From Nocardioides sp. J54 (GTDB taxonomy: Bacteria > Actinomycetota > Actinomycetes > Propionibacteriales > Nocardioidaceae), in contig NZ_JAER01000009.1 in assembly GCF_000519005.1 (NCBI RefSeq), positions 91,601 to 145,808 of the forward strand: a DNA stretch of 54,208 nucleotides. Reading direction: 5' to 3'. Position 1 is the first letter of the stretch; the number at the start of each line of letters is the position of its first letter. This document shows, piece by piece, positions 23,644 through 31,759 of the stretch. The notes under the pieces were generated by a model. That model saw nothing but the letters and a program-made list of their open reading frames with translations, was not told the DNA's origin and searched no databases. The position numbers and the translations under genes were made by a program.

Positions 23644-25206
23644 CTACTCCTCGGGGGTCGTACGTGCGGAGCCAGTGCCCACCGGGTGGCGGGGGACCTT
23701 CAGGGAGACCGAGACCGTCAGCCCGCGGCTGGCGTTGTCGCGGACCACGAGGTCCGCTCCGATCAGTCTGGCACGTTCGCGCATGATCTTCAGGCCGTGG
23801 GAGTCGCTACGCGCCTGCTGCATGCCGATGCCGTCGTCGGTCACCGTGATCAGCGCCTCGGGGGCGTAGACCTGGCAGCGCACGTCGATCGACGTCGCCC
23901 GGGCGTGCTTGACCGCGTTGTTCATCGCCTCCTGGGCGATGCGGAAGAGCTCGGCCTCGACCTCGGGCCGCAGCCGGGCGGGCTGCTCGTCGAGGCGCAC
24001 CCGGATCGGGATGCCGGACGACTCCGAGAGGTGCCGGGCCACGTTGCTGATCGCTGCGCCCAGGCTCTCCGCCTCGCCGATCGACGTGCGCAGGTTCATG
24101 ACCGACCGGCGGACCTCGGCCACCACCACCGACACGCGGTCGCGCAGCATCCCCAGCACCTTCGCCTGCTGCTCGTCGGCGGGACGGGCGGCGAGGGCGT
24201 CGACGAGGTAGCCGAGCGAGGCGATGTCCTGGGCCACGCCGTCGTGCATCTCACGGGCGAGGCGGTTGCGCTCGTCGGCCGTCGCGGCGTCGCGGAACTG
24301 CGCGAAGAGCAGGGCGGCATCGAGCTTGACGGCGTTGTCGCCGAGGCTGGCCGCGACCTCGTCGAGGCTGATCGTGCTGGGGCCGGCATCGACGGGTCGG
24401 AGGCCGGCGACGACGGCCTGGTCGCTGACCCGGAAGGCGAAGCCCTGGCCGATCTCCACGGTCGTGCGGTCGGTGCGACCGTGGCGGACGTCGCCGGCGA
24501 GCGTCTCGCAGGCCGACAAGTCGCCGGACGACATGTCGATGGTGGAGGCCACGGGGGCCAGCGCGTCACCGCGAGGCACGTAGAGCACCAGGCCGCGGTT
24601 GGGGATGCGGTCGCTGACCTCGCTCAGCAGCTCGCCACCGAGCGCGGTCACGTCGAGGCCCGAGCTGAGGTTGCCGGCGAGGGCGAGCAGCTGCTTGAGG
24701 TGCTGCTGGGCGTCGCGGTAGGGCGCGAGCGGGTCGGACGCCCGGTCGGAGGAGAAGGTGACGCTGGCGATGAGGCTCAGGCCCAGGCCGGTCATCACCC
24801 AGGTGAAGATCGCCACCGCCTGGTCGTTGGTCAGCGTCTCCCACCACATCAGGCCGAGGGCCACCACCGCGATCACCTCGACGATGACCGTGCGGACCAT
24901 CGTCCGGATCCCGGCGGTCGCGGTGGCGTAGAGCGGCGGCACCACGAGCGCGGCGAGGATCGAGGGACCGTAGGGCATGCTCACCGCGCAGATGACGCCG
25001 ATCGTCGCGGCCTCCGTGGTCGGGCTCAGCGAGAGCTGGAGCTCGCGCCGGGTGGCCGTGACACCCTGGTAGACCCACACGGCTGCGATGAGCATGAGCG
25101 CCACGACGCCCTCGCTCTGGCGCAGCCACAGGATGGGCCCGCCGATGGCGAGCAGCGCGAAGAGTCGCGCTGCCCCGACCACCACGAAGGTCTGGCTGCT
25201 GGCCAT
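23644..25206 (-). CDS. Sensor histidine kinase, HisKA_3 (NarX/DesK-like)
   Basis: A 520-aa membrane kinase. About five membrane segments lie at residues 8-150, followed by a GAF-like region (about 170-305) and the dimerisation/phosphoacceptor box (RLAREMHDGVAQD, His321). The ATPase part has EAMNNAVKHARA, a DDGIGMQQARSDSHGLKIM Gly-rich lid and further loops. This is the usual NarX/LiaS type architecture. It follows tadC by 19 bp and precedes its regulator by 2 bp, so it is carried by the Tad transcript. What it senses is not readable. Confidence 0.92.
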   Translation of the reverse strand: MASSQTFVVVGAARLFALLAIGGPILWLRQSEGVVALMLIAAVWVYQGVTATRRELQLSLSPTTEAATIGVICAVSMPYGPSILAALVVPPLYATATAGIRTMVRTVIVEVIAVVALGLMWWETLTNDQAVAIFTWVMTGLGLSLIASVTFSSDRASDPLAPYRDAQQHLKQLLALAGNLSSGLDVTALGGELLSEVSDRIPNRGLVLYVPRGDALAPVASTIDMSSGDLSACETLAGDVRHGRTDRTTVEIGQGFAFRVSDQAVVAGLRPVDAGPSTISLDEVAASLGDNAVKLDAALLFAQFRDAATADERNRLAREMHDGVAQDIASLGYLVDALAARPADEQQAKVLGMLRDRVSVVVAEVRRSVMNLRTSIGEAESLGAAISNVARHLSESSGIPIRVRLDEQPARLRPEVEAELFRIAQEAMNNAVKHARATSIDVRCQVYAPEALITVTDDGIGMQQARSDSHGLKIMRERARLIGADLVVRDNASRGLTVSVSLKVPRHPVGTGSARTTPEE

Positions 25207-25225
25207 GTCCCGACCCTAGGCCGTC

Positions 25226-26146
25226 CTAGCCGTTGAAGGCATCCATGGCCCCCAGCACGGCGGGCCCGATGACCACGATCATCAGGCAGGGCAGGATGAA
25301 GAGCACCAGCGGGACCATGATCTTCACCGGCACCTGCTGGGCCTTCTCCTCGGCGTACTGCCGCCGCTTGGTCCGGATCTCGCTCGACTGGACGCGCAGC
25401 ACCTGGCCGATCGGCACGCCGAAGGCGTCGGCCTGCACCATCGCGCTGGAGAACGCCTTGAGGTCCTCGACGTCGCTGCGCTCGCCGAGCGTGCGCAGGG
25501 CGTCGGCGCGGCTGCGGCCGAGCTGCATCTCGCGCAGCACCCGGGAGAACTCCTCGGCGACCGGCCCCTCGGTGTGGCGGGCCACGTGCTGCAGCGCGGC
25601 GTCGAAGCCGAGCCCGGCCTCCACGCTGATGGTCAGCAGATCGACGGCGTCGGCCAGCGTCTTCTTCAGGTCGTCGGCGCGCTTGACCGCCGTGTTGTAG
25701 AGGTAGAGGTCGGGGGCGAAGAAGCCGAGCACGGCGCCGCCGATCGCGCCTGCGAGCATCATCGTGGCGGACCCGGCCATCGCGACCACCAGGAGCACCG
25801 CGAGCACAGGGACGACGACCGCTCCGAGCACCTTCGAGGAGATGACCCGGTCCACGGTCCAGCCCCGGGGGTTGCCCGCCTGGTCGAGACGACGGCGGAT
25901 CCGCTCGGCCTGGTCGGCCCCTGTCACCCGCCGGCCGATGCCGAGCGCGCGCTCCTGGAGCGGGTCGATGACCCGGTCGGCGAAGGACGGCTCGGCCTCC
26001 CGCGTCAGCTCGGGGTCAGCCGCGCCCTGCTGCTCGAGCGCCTGCAGCGCCCGGGCGAGGCCGTCCGGGTTCTCGTTCTTCACCAGGGCGGCGCTGACCG
26101 CCGCGATCGCGCCGGCGAGGAGCACGACGCCGAGGAGGAGCAGCAT
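25226..26146 (-). CDS. tadC: Tad secretion membrane protein TadC
   Basis: Inner-membrane platform protein of the Tad pilus machine, 306 aa from ATG 26146, whose first base overlaps the last base of tadB. An N-terminal membrane segment, a second around residues 110-145, the T2SSF domain (SVEAGLGFDAALQHVARH, MVQADAFGVPIGQVLRVQS), and C-terminal membrane segments (MVPLVLFILPCLMIVVIG) all fit. TadB and TadC normally act together. The longer in-frame N-terminus is antisense-like and lies within tadB. Confidence 0.92.
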   Translation of the reverse strand: MLLLLGVVLLAGAIAAVSAALVKNENPDGLARALQALEQQGAADPELTREAEPSFADRVIDPLQERALGIGRRVTGADQAERIRRRLDQAGNPRGWTVDRVISSKVLGAVVVPVLAVLLVVAMAGSATMMLAGAIGGAVLGFFAPDLYLYNTAVKRADDLKKTLADAVDLLTISVEAGLGFDAALQHVARHTEGPVAEEFSRVLREMQLGRSRADALRTLGERSDVEDLKAFSSAMVQADAFGVPIGQVLRVQSSEIRTKRRQYAEEKAQQVPVKIMVPLVLFILPCLMIVVIGPAVLGAMDAFNG

Positions 26147-28056
26147 CAGAGTTCCACCTTCACGAGGCGTGACATGGCGACGGTCCCGACGGTCATCATC
26201 GCGGCGGCGGTGGCGATGAGTGCCCAGCCGCGGATGTCGGCGACGAGCGGGGCCAGGTAGTCCGGGTTGCTGAACAGCATGAAGAGGGCGAACAACGGCG
26301 GCATGGCGCACAGGATGATCGCGGAGAAGCGCCCCTCGGCGGACAGCGTGCGCACCTGGCGGCGCAGGTACGCCCGCTCGCGCATGGTGGCCGCGACCGT
26401 GTTGAGCAGCTCGGCGAGGTTGCCGCCGACCTGCCGCTGGATGCGGATGGCCATCACGGTCCAGGCGAAGTCCTTGCTCTGGAAGCGTGCGGCGACGCCG
26501 TCGAAGGCGTCCTCGATCGGCATCCCGATCCGGGCCTCGACGAGGACCCGCTTGAACTCGGACGCGATCGGCTCGGGCCCCTCGCGGACGACGGTGTCGA
26601 CCGCCTGCGCGAGCGAGAGGCCGGCGCTGAGGGCGCCGGAGATCAGCTGCAGCACGTCGGGCAGGGCGTCGTCAAAGGCACGGCGCCGCCGGTTGGCGCG
26701 GACGCGGAGGTAGACGGGCGGCAGGAAGGCACCGACGACCATCGCCACTGCTCCGGCGACGCCGTTGCCGGTCAGCAGGAAGCCGAAGAGGCCTGCGAGG
26801 AAGACCACCGCGATGTGGACCAGCAGCCACTCGGACGGCTTGAAGCCGCTGCCGGCGGCCGTCAGCCGCTGCGCGAGGCGGTCGTTGAGGCCGCTGTTGC
26901 GCTCGAGCACCCCCGCCGCTGCGGCCTTGGCCTGCTCGAGCATCGGCTCCGACGCGGGCTTCTCGGCCTTCTCCAGCCGGTTGACCTGCGTGCTGTAGGC
27001 CTCGACCCGTTCGGCGATGCTCATCGGCGCGGGCTTGCCGGGCACGAGCAGCATCGCCGCGGCGATGAGGCCGACGGCCAGCACGCCGGTGCCGGCGTAG
27101 AGCACCCACTCGGGGACCTGCCAGCCGCCGGGGGAGTCCAGCTCCACGGCGTCTGGCCGGGTGGCCTCGCCGGACGAGGCCGGCTCCACCGCCGCGAGCG
27201 CGCGCGCCACCACCGGCTCGCCGGCGGTCGGCAGGACGACCTCGACGGTCGCCTGGGTCGCGGAGAAGCCCTCCGGCAGCGGCGCGGTGACCAGCACCTG
27301 GCTGGCCAGCACGTCGGCCTCGGCACGGAAGTCGTCGGCGAGGCCGCGCCCGGTGCTGCGGATGACGCGGCCCTTGCCGGCCTCGGCCATCTCCTGCAGC
27401 GGCGCGAGCGCTCGGCCGGCCTGGCCGAGGCTCACCACGTCGACGAGGGTGCGGGTGCTGGCGATGCGGTCGGTGACGTCGGTGAGCGTGGACTCGCCAC
27501 CGGTGTCGGCGCCGTCGGAGAGCACCAGCACGGAGCGCTGGCCCTCGTCGCCGGTCGCCTCGATCGCGGCGACGATCCCGTCGTAGAGGAGCGTGTCGCG
27601 GGCGAGCTCGAGGCCGTCGACCACGTCGCGGGCCGCGCTGCGGTCGGTGGTCGGCTCGAGGGCGACGGCGACCGTCGCGTCGAAGGTGACGATGCCGACG
27701 GCGACGTCGGCAGGGACCGTGTCGAGGTAGGTCCGTGCCGCCTCCTTGGCAGCGGTGAAGCGGCCTCGCTGGCGCATCGACTGGCTGGTGTCGATCGCCA
27801 GCACCGCGGTGCGCTTCACCTCGGTGCCGGTGCCGGCCACCTCGGCGCTCGCGTCCAGGGCGTCGCCGTCGAGGGTCGCCTCGACGCCGGCGAGGTCGAC
27901 CTCGGCGCCGGCGGGGACGTTGACGAGCACCCGCAGGCCGTCGCCGGTGGACTCGACGTGGGCGATCGTGCCGTCCTCGGCGGAGGCTGCCCCGGCCGGC
28001 AGCACGAGCGCCGCGAGGGCGGCGACGAGCAGGAGCAGCAGCCGTCGCGCACCCAT
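26146..28056 (-). CDS. tadB: Von Willebrand A domain-TadB fusion
   Basis: A 636-aa fusion. A signal peptide (1-26) precedes a VWA domain (about 80-265) with a complete MIDAS set: DTSQS (Asp89, Ser91, Ser93), Thr155 and Asp181 (LSDGADTG). A membrane segment follows (about 330-350), then a TadB part with paired membrane helices and the T2SSF domain (GALSAGLSLAQAVDTVVREG, IRIQRQVGGNLAELLNTV), and C-terminal helices. TadB normally begins directly with membrane helices, so the extracellular VWA module is an addition; it could bind a pilus tip or surface ligand. Overlaps tadA and tadC by one base each. Confidence 0.93.
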   Translation of the reverse strand: MGARRLLLLLVAALAALVLPAGAASAEDGTIAHVESTGDGLRVLVNVPAGAEVDLAGVEATLDGDALDASAEVAGTGTEVKRTAVLAIDTSQSMRQRGRFTAAKEAARTYLDTVPADVAVGIVTFDATVAVALEPTTDRSAARDVVDGLELARDTLLYDGIVAAIEATGDEGQRSVLVLSDGADTGGESTLTDVTDRIASTRTLVDVVSLGQAGRALAPLQEMAEAGKGRVIRSTGRGLADDFRAEADVLASQVLVTAPLPEGFSATQATVEVVLPTAGEPVVARALAAVEPASSGEATRPDAVELDSPGGWQVPEWVLYAGTGVLAVGLIAAAMLLVPGKPAPMSIAERVEAYSTQVNRLEKAEKPASEPMLEQAKAAAAGVLERNSGLNDRLAQRLTAAGSGFKPSEWLLVHIAVVFLAGLFGFLLTGNGVAGAVAMVVGAFLPPVYLRVRANRRRRAFDDALPDVLQLISGALSAGLSLAQAVDTVVREGPEPIASEFKRVLVEARIGMPIEDAFDGVAARFQSKDFAWTVMAIRIQRQVGGNLAELLNTVAATMRERAYLRRQVRTLSAEGRFSAIILCAMPPLFALFMLFSNPDYLAPLVADIRGWALIATAAAMMTVGTVAMSRLVKVEL

Positions 28057-29618
28057 CAGAGCCTGTCCGTCCGGAAGAGGGTCGGGTCGACCGCGACGTT
28101 GGCGTAGGCGAGCTTCTCGAGGAACTTCGGTCGCAGGCCGGTCGAGCGGAGCCGGCCGAGGATGCGGCCGTTCTCGTCGAACCCGGCGCTGTTGTCGAAG
28201 ACGAAGACGTCCTGGAGGGTGATGATGTCGCCCTCCATCCGCTCCACCTCGGTGATGTGCGTGATCCGGCGCGAGCCGTCCTTGAAGCGCGTCTGGTGCA
28301 CGATGAGGTCGACGGCGGAGGCGACCTGCTCGCGGATGGCGCGGATCGGCAGGTCCATGCCGGCCATCAGCACCATCGTCTCCATGCGGGCCAGCGTGTC
28401 GCGGGGGCCGTTCGAGTGCAGGGTGCAGATCGAGCCGTCGTGGCCGGTGTTCATCGCCTGCAGCATGTCGAGCGCGGAGGCGTCGCGGACCTCACCGACG
28501 ACGATGCGGTCCGGGCGCATGCGGAGGCTGTTGCGGACCAGGTCGCGGATGGTGACCTCGCCCTTGCCCTCGATGTTGGCCGGGCGCGACTCGAGCCGGA
28601 CCACGTGCTCCTGCTTGAGCTGCAGCTCCGCGGCGTCCTCGATGGTCACGATGCGCTCGTCGCGCGGGATGAACGACGACAGCACGTTGAGCGTGGTCGT
28701 CTTGCCGGCGCCGGTGCCGCCCGAGACGATGATGTTGAGCCGGCCGCGCACGCAGGCGTCGAGGAAGTCGGCCGTCTGCGGCGTGAGCGAACCGAAGTTG
28801 ATCAGGTCCTGCACGGTCAGCGGGTCCGCGGAGAACTTCCGGATCGTCAGCGCCGAGCCGTCGATCGCCAGCGGCGGGACGATGGCGTTGACGCGGCTGC
28901 CGTCGGGCAGGCGGGCGTCGACCATCGGGGAGGACTCGTCGACCCGGCGGCCGATGCGCGACACGATCTTCTCGATCGTTCGGCGCAGGTGGGCCTCGTC
29001 GGCGAAGTGGGCGTCGGCCTTGACCAGCCGGCCGTCACGCTCGAGCCAGACGTCGTCGTGGCCGTTGACCATGACCTCGGAGACCTCGGGGTCGCGCAGG
29101 TAGGGGTCGATCGGGCCGTAGCCGAGGATGTCGTCGGTGATCTCCTGGGTGACCCGGGAGCGGTCCGCGGCGCTGAGCGGGCGGTCCTGGGCACCGAGCA
29201 CCTCGGCGAGGACGGCGCGGACCGTCCGGTCCAGCTCGTCCTGGTCCATCTCCGCGTCGTACAGGTGCGGGCCGAGCTGCTTGAGCAGCTCCTCGTGCAC
29301 GCTGGACTTGAGCTCCTCGATCCGGTCGGTCTCCGAGCCGGCGAGCGGCCGCCGCGAGGACGACTTGCCGTCACCGCCGGACGAGGCGCCGGCAGCGGCC
29401 GCGCGGGCCGACAGCGGACCCGCGGCGGACGCGCCGGACGCGGGGGCAGCCTTCTGGAGGTCGGGCGCGGACGGCGGCGCGGTGGCCGCGGCGGCGGGTG
29501 CCGGGGCAGCGGGGGCCGGGGTGGCGTCCGGGGGGACGTCGGCGGCGTGCTTGCCCTGGCCGGCGGCGGCCGCCTGGGCGGCGCGGGCGGCGGCGAGGCG
29601 CTCGGACAGGCTGCTCAT
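28056..29618 (-). CDS. tadA: Tad secretion ATPase TadA/CpaF
   Basis: Hexameric motor ATPase of the pilus, 520 aa. An Ala/Pro-rich disordered N-terminus of about 90 residues precedes the CpaF N-terminal domain. The Walker A is GGTGAGKT (300-307); the Asp box, Walker B (RMRPDRIVVGEVRD) and His box (GHDGSICTLHSNGPRD) follow. It overlaps tadZ by 4 bp and tadB by one base. The Pro/Ala N-terminus is longer than in many homologues. Confidence 0.95.
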   Translation of the reverse strand: MSSLSERLAAARAAQAAAAGQGKHAADVPPDATPAPAAPAPAAAATAPPSAPDLQKAAPASGASAAGPLSARAAAAGASSGGDGKSSSRRPLAGSETDRIEELKSSVHEELLKQLGPHLYDAEMDQDELDRTVRAVLAEVLGAQDRPLSAADRSRVTQEITDDILGYGPIDPYLRDPEVSEVMVNGHDDVWLERDGRLVKADAHFADEAHLRRTIEKIVSRIGRRVDESSPMVDARLPDGSRVNAIVPPLAIDGSALTIRKFSADPLTVQDLINFGSLTPQTADFLDACVRGRLNIIVSGGTGAGKTTTLNVLSSFIPRDERIVTIEDAAELQLKQEHVVRLESRPANIEGKGEVTIRDLVRNSLRMRPDRIVVGEVRDASALDMLQAMNTGHDGSICTLHSNGPRDTLARMETMVLMAGMDLPIRAIREQVASAVDLIVHQTRFKDGSRRITHITEVERMEGDIITLQDVFVFDNSAGFDENGRILGRLRSTGLRPKFLEKLAYANVAVDPTLFRTDRL

Positions 29619-30808
29619 GAGCTCCTCCGTCGGAAGAGGCCGCGGGAGCGCTGGCCCTGCTCCGCGGCCGTGGCCGGCTCGGGCGGCGTCGGACCGCCCA
29701 CGGGCTCACCCGTGACCGACGACGCGAGCTGGAAGTACGCCGCGCTCGCCGCGTGGTGCGGCTTGTGCGACACGATCGGCGTGCCCGAGTTGGTGGCGGC
29801 CGCGATGTCGACCGCGGTCGCGACCTGCGAGGTCACCGGCATCCCGAGGATGCTCTCTACCTTCTCCACGCTGATGCCGACCTCCTCGTCCGCCCGGTTG
29901 AGGAGGAGGTGGCGGTGGCCGCGGGCGATGGACAGCATGTCCATGGTCTCGAGGGCGACCTTGACGTTCTTCAGCGTCGGGACGTCGAGGGTGGCGACGA
30001 TGACGCACTCGTCGGTCTCGTCGAGGGCGGTCAGTGTCGCGTCGTCGAAGGAGGGCGAGGTGTCCACGACGACGTAGTCGAAGCCCTCGCGCAGCGCTCG
30101 CAGGATCCGCGAGATCAGCAGCGGGGTGATCCGCTCCCGCACGTCGGGGTGCGCCGGCGCCGCGAGCACGCTGAGCGAGTCCTCGTGGCGGGTGAGCAGC
30201 CCCTCGAGCATGCCGAGGTCGATGGAGTCCTCCGAGCCGACGGCCTGCTCGATGGAGTGCGTCGGGAAGAGCTGCATGGTGATCGCGACGTCGCCGAAGG
30301 CGAGGTCGAGGTCGACCAGGCACACCTTGCGCGCGCCGCGGTCGGTCAGCGCGAGGGCCAGGTTGACCGACGACGTGGTCTTGCCGACACCGCCCTTGGG
30401 GGAGAAGACGGTGACGATGCGGCCGAGCTGGCGGGCGCCGCCGGGGCCGCGCAGGGCCTGGTAGAGCTGGTGGGCGCGCTCGACGGCCATCGACAGCGAC
30501 TTGTCGTCGCCGTCCGCGACGACGACGTCGCGGATCCCGGCGTGCATGGAGCGGGCGAGGACGTCGGTGTCGAACTGGTCGCGGACGAGGACGACGCTGA
30601 CGGTCGGCCGCTTGATCCGCAGCTCCTCGGCACAGCCGAGGGCCTCCTCGAGCCGCAGGGTCGGGCCGAGGACGACGACGTACTCGTCGGCGTGCTGGTC
30701 GAGCCAGGCGTGCATGCGCTCGACCGAGGCGACCGAGTGCGACCCGGTCGGCATCAGGCTGAGCAGCGGGGTGACGGAGGCGGAATCCGCCTCGACGATG
30801 ACGGGCAT
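29615..30808 (-). CDS. tadZ: Tad localisation ATPase TadZ/CpaE
   Basis: A 397-aa MinD-superfamily ATPase that positions the Tad machine. Residues 1-120 form a receiver-like domain lacking clear phosphorylation residues, as in other CpaE proteins. The deviant Walker A FSPKGGVGKTT starts near residue 135 (Lys138, Lys143); Walker A' type DLDLAFGDV and the later DTSPSFDD follow. A flexible Pro/Glu-rich tail ends the protein. It starts 11 bp after cpaB and overlaps tadA by 4 bp. Confidence 0.92.
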   Translation of the reverse strand: MPVIVEADSASVTPLLSLMPTGSHSVASVERMHAWLDQHADEYVVVLGPTLRLEEALGCAEELRIKRPTVSVVLVRDQFDTDVLARSMHAGIRDVVVADGDDKSLSMAVERAHQLYQALRGPGGARQLGRIVTVFSPKGGVGKTTSSVNLALALTDRGARKVCLVDLDLAFGDVAITMQLFPTHSIEQAVGSEDSIDLGMLEGLLTRHEDSLSVLAAPAHPDVRERITPLLISRILRALREGFDYVVVDTSPSFDDATLTALDETDECVIVATLDVPTLKNVKVALETMDMLSIARGHRHLLLNRADEEVGISVEKVESILGMPVTSQVATAVDIAAATNSGTPIVSHKPHHAASAAYFQLASSVTGEPVGGPTPPEPATAAEQGQRSRGLFRRRSS

Positions 30809-30819
30809 CTCCGCTCCTC

Positions 30820-31554
30820 TCAGTCGAACAGGTTGTCGGCGGTGACGCCGGGGCCGGGCTTGACCTCGCTGGCGTCGTTGAGGAGCGCGATCGTGAGCTC
30901 GCCACCCTTCTCGGCGAAGCGGACCCGCTCGGCCTGCTCCTGGGTGACGGCGATCGTGACCAGGCGCTGGATGGAGGCGTCGGTGACGTTGCTGGTGCCC
31001 TCGCCCTTCTCCGGCTCGACGGTCTGGGTGCCGTCGGCGAGGACGGTGACCCGGTCGAGCAGGACGCGGGTGACGATCGGGTGCTGGCTGTCGTCGAGCA
31101 GCGTGGAGATCACGGAGATCTCGGAGCCGGCCTTGGTGAAGCGGCCGACGCGGCCGTCGTCCTTGACGAGGATCGAGATGGCGATCTTGCCCTTCGGGAT
31201 CGGCAGGCTCGAGCGGGCCTCGACGTCCTCGATCGCGCCGAACTTGGCGGGGATGAGCTGCTCACCGGCGTAGATGGTGGTCAGCGCGACCTTGCTGCGC
31301 AGCGGCTCGGAGTCGTCGCTGGCGCCCTCGAGGAGCTGGGCCTGGGCGATCCGGGTCAGCTGGACCTTGCCGCTCTCCAGGGCGTCGTCGAGGCTCTCGC
31401 CGGGGGCGATGTCCTGCGACGCGGTGAGCACCTCCACGGTGTCGTACTTCTCGGCGGCGCGCGCGTCCGCGCCACGTGCGTACATGAACACCGCTGCGAC
31501 ACCGAGCGCGGCGATCACCGCGGCAACGACGAGCAACAACCTGCGACGATCCAC
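30820..31554 (-). CDS. cpaB: Flp pilus assembly protein CpaB (RcpC)
   Basis: First gene of the Tad operon, 244 aa. An N-terminal membrane anchor (RRLLLVVAAVIAALGVAAVFMY) leads into the SAF domain (ASQDIAPGESLDDAL, then KVALTTIYAGEQLIPAKFG) and the RcpC domain (KIAISILVKDDGRVGRFTKAGSEI). In Gram-negatives this protein works at the outer-membrane secretin; in actinobacteria it probably guides the pilus across the wall. It starts 205 bp before the fadD stop, in a spacer that should hold the operon promoter. Confidence 0.88.
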   Translation of the reverse strand: MDRRRLLLVVAAVIAALGVAAVFMYARGADARAAEKYDTVEVLTASQDIAPGESLDDALESGKVQLTRIAQAQLLEGASDDSEPLRSKVALTTIYAGEQLIPAKFGAIEDVEARSSLPIPKGKIAISILVKDDGRVGRFTKAGSEISVISTLLDDSQHPIVTRVLLDRVTVLADGTQTVEPEKGEGTSNVTDASIQRLVTIAVTQEQAERVRFAEKGGELTIALLNDASEVKPGPGVTADNLFD

Positions 31555-31759
31555 TTCAGAGCCCTCCCGCTCCCCATGTGTTGTGCCGCAGGCCTCCCCG
31601 GGCTGCAGCGCAGGCCGAGGCTAGCGAGGCGGCGGACGACGTGTGAGTGAAATCCCGAAACGACGACCATTGGTGTCCGATCGCCTTCCGGGCATGGTCC
31701 ATCGGGACTACGGTCCCCGGTCGAGTGGACCGTCCGGGCCATCCGGACCGAGACCAAGG
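31555..31759 (-). promoter_or_regulatory. Spacer upstream of the Tad operon
   Basis: This 205-bp gap separates cpaB from the fadD stop and should contain the Tad operon promoter. I see no convincing -10/-35 pair. It contains a GTAGTCC half-site (complement at 31705-31711) shared with the flp upstream region, and a weak 6-bp stem at 31732-31748 (GTCCGG-GCCAT-CCGGAC). Confidence 0.3.

Noticed and set aside
28257..31273. Long plus-strand frames opposite the Tad genes
   Set aside because: Composition is Asp/Val/Gly/Arg-rich with no domain and the opposite strand encodes recognised Tad proteins throughout.
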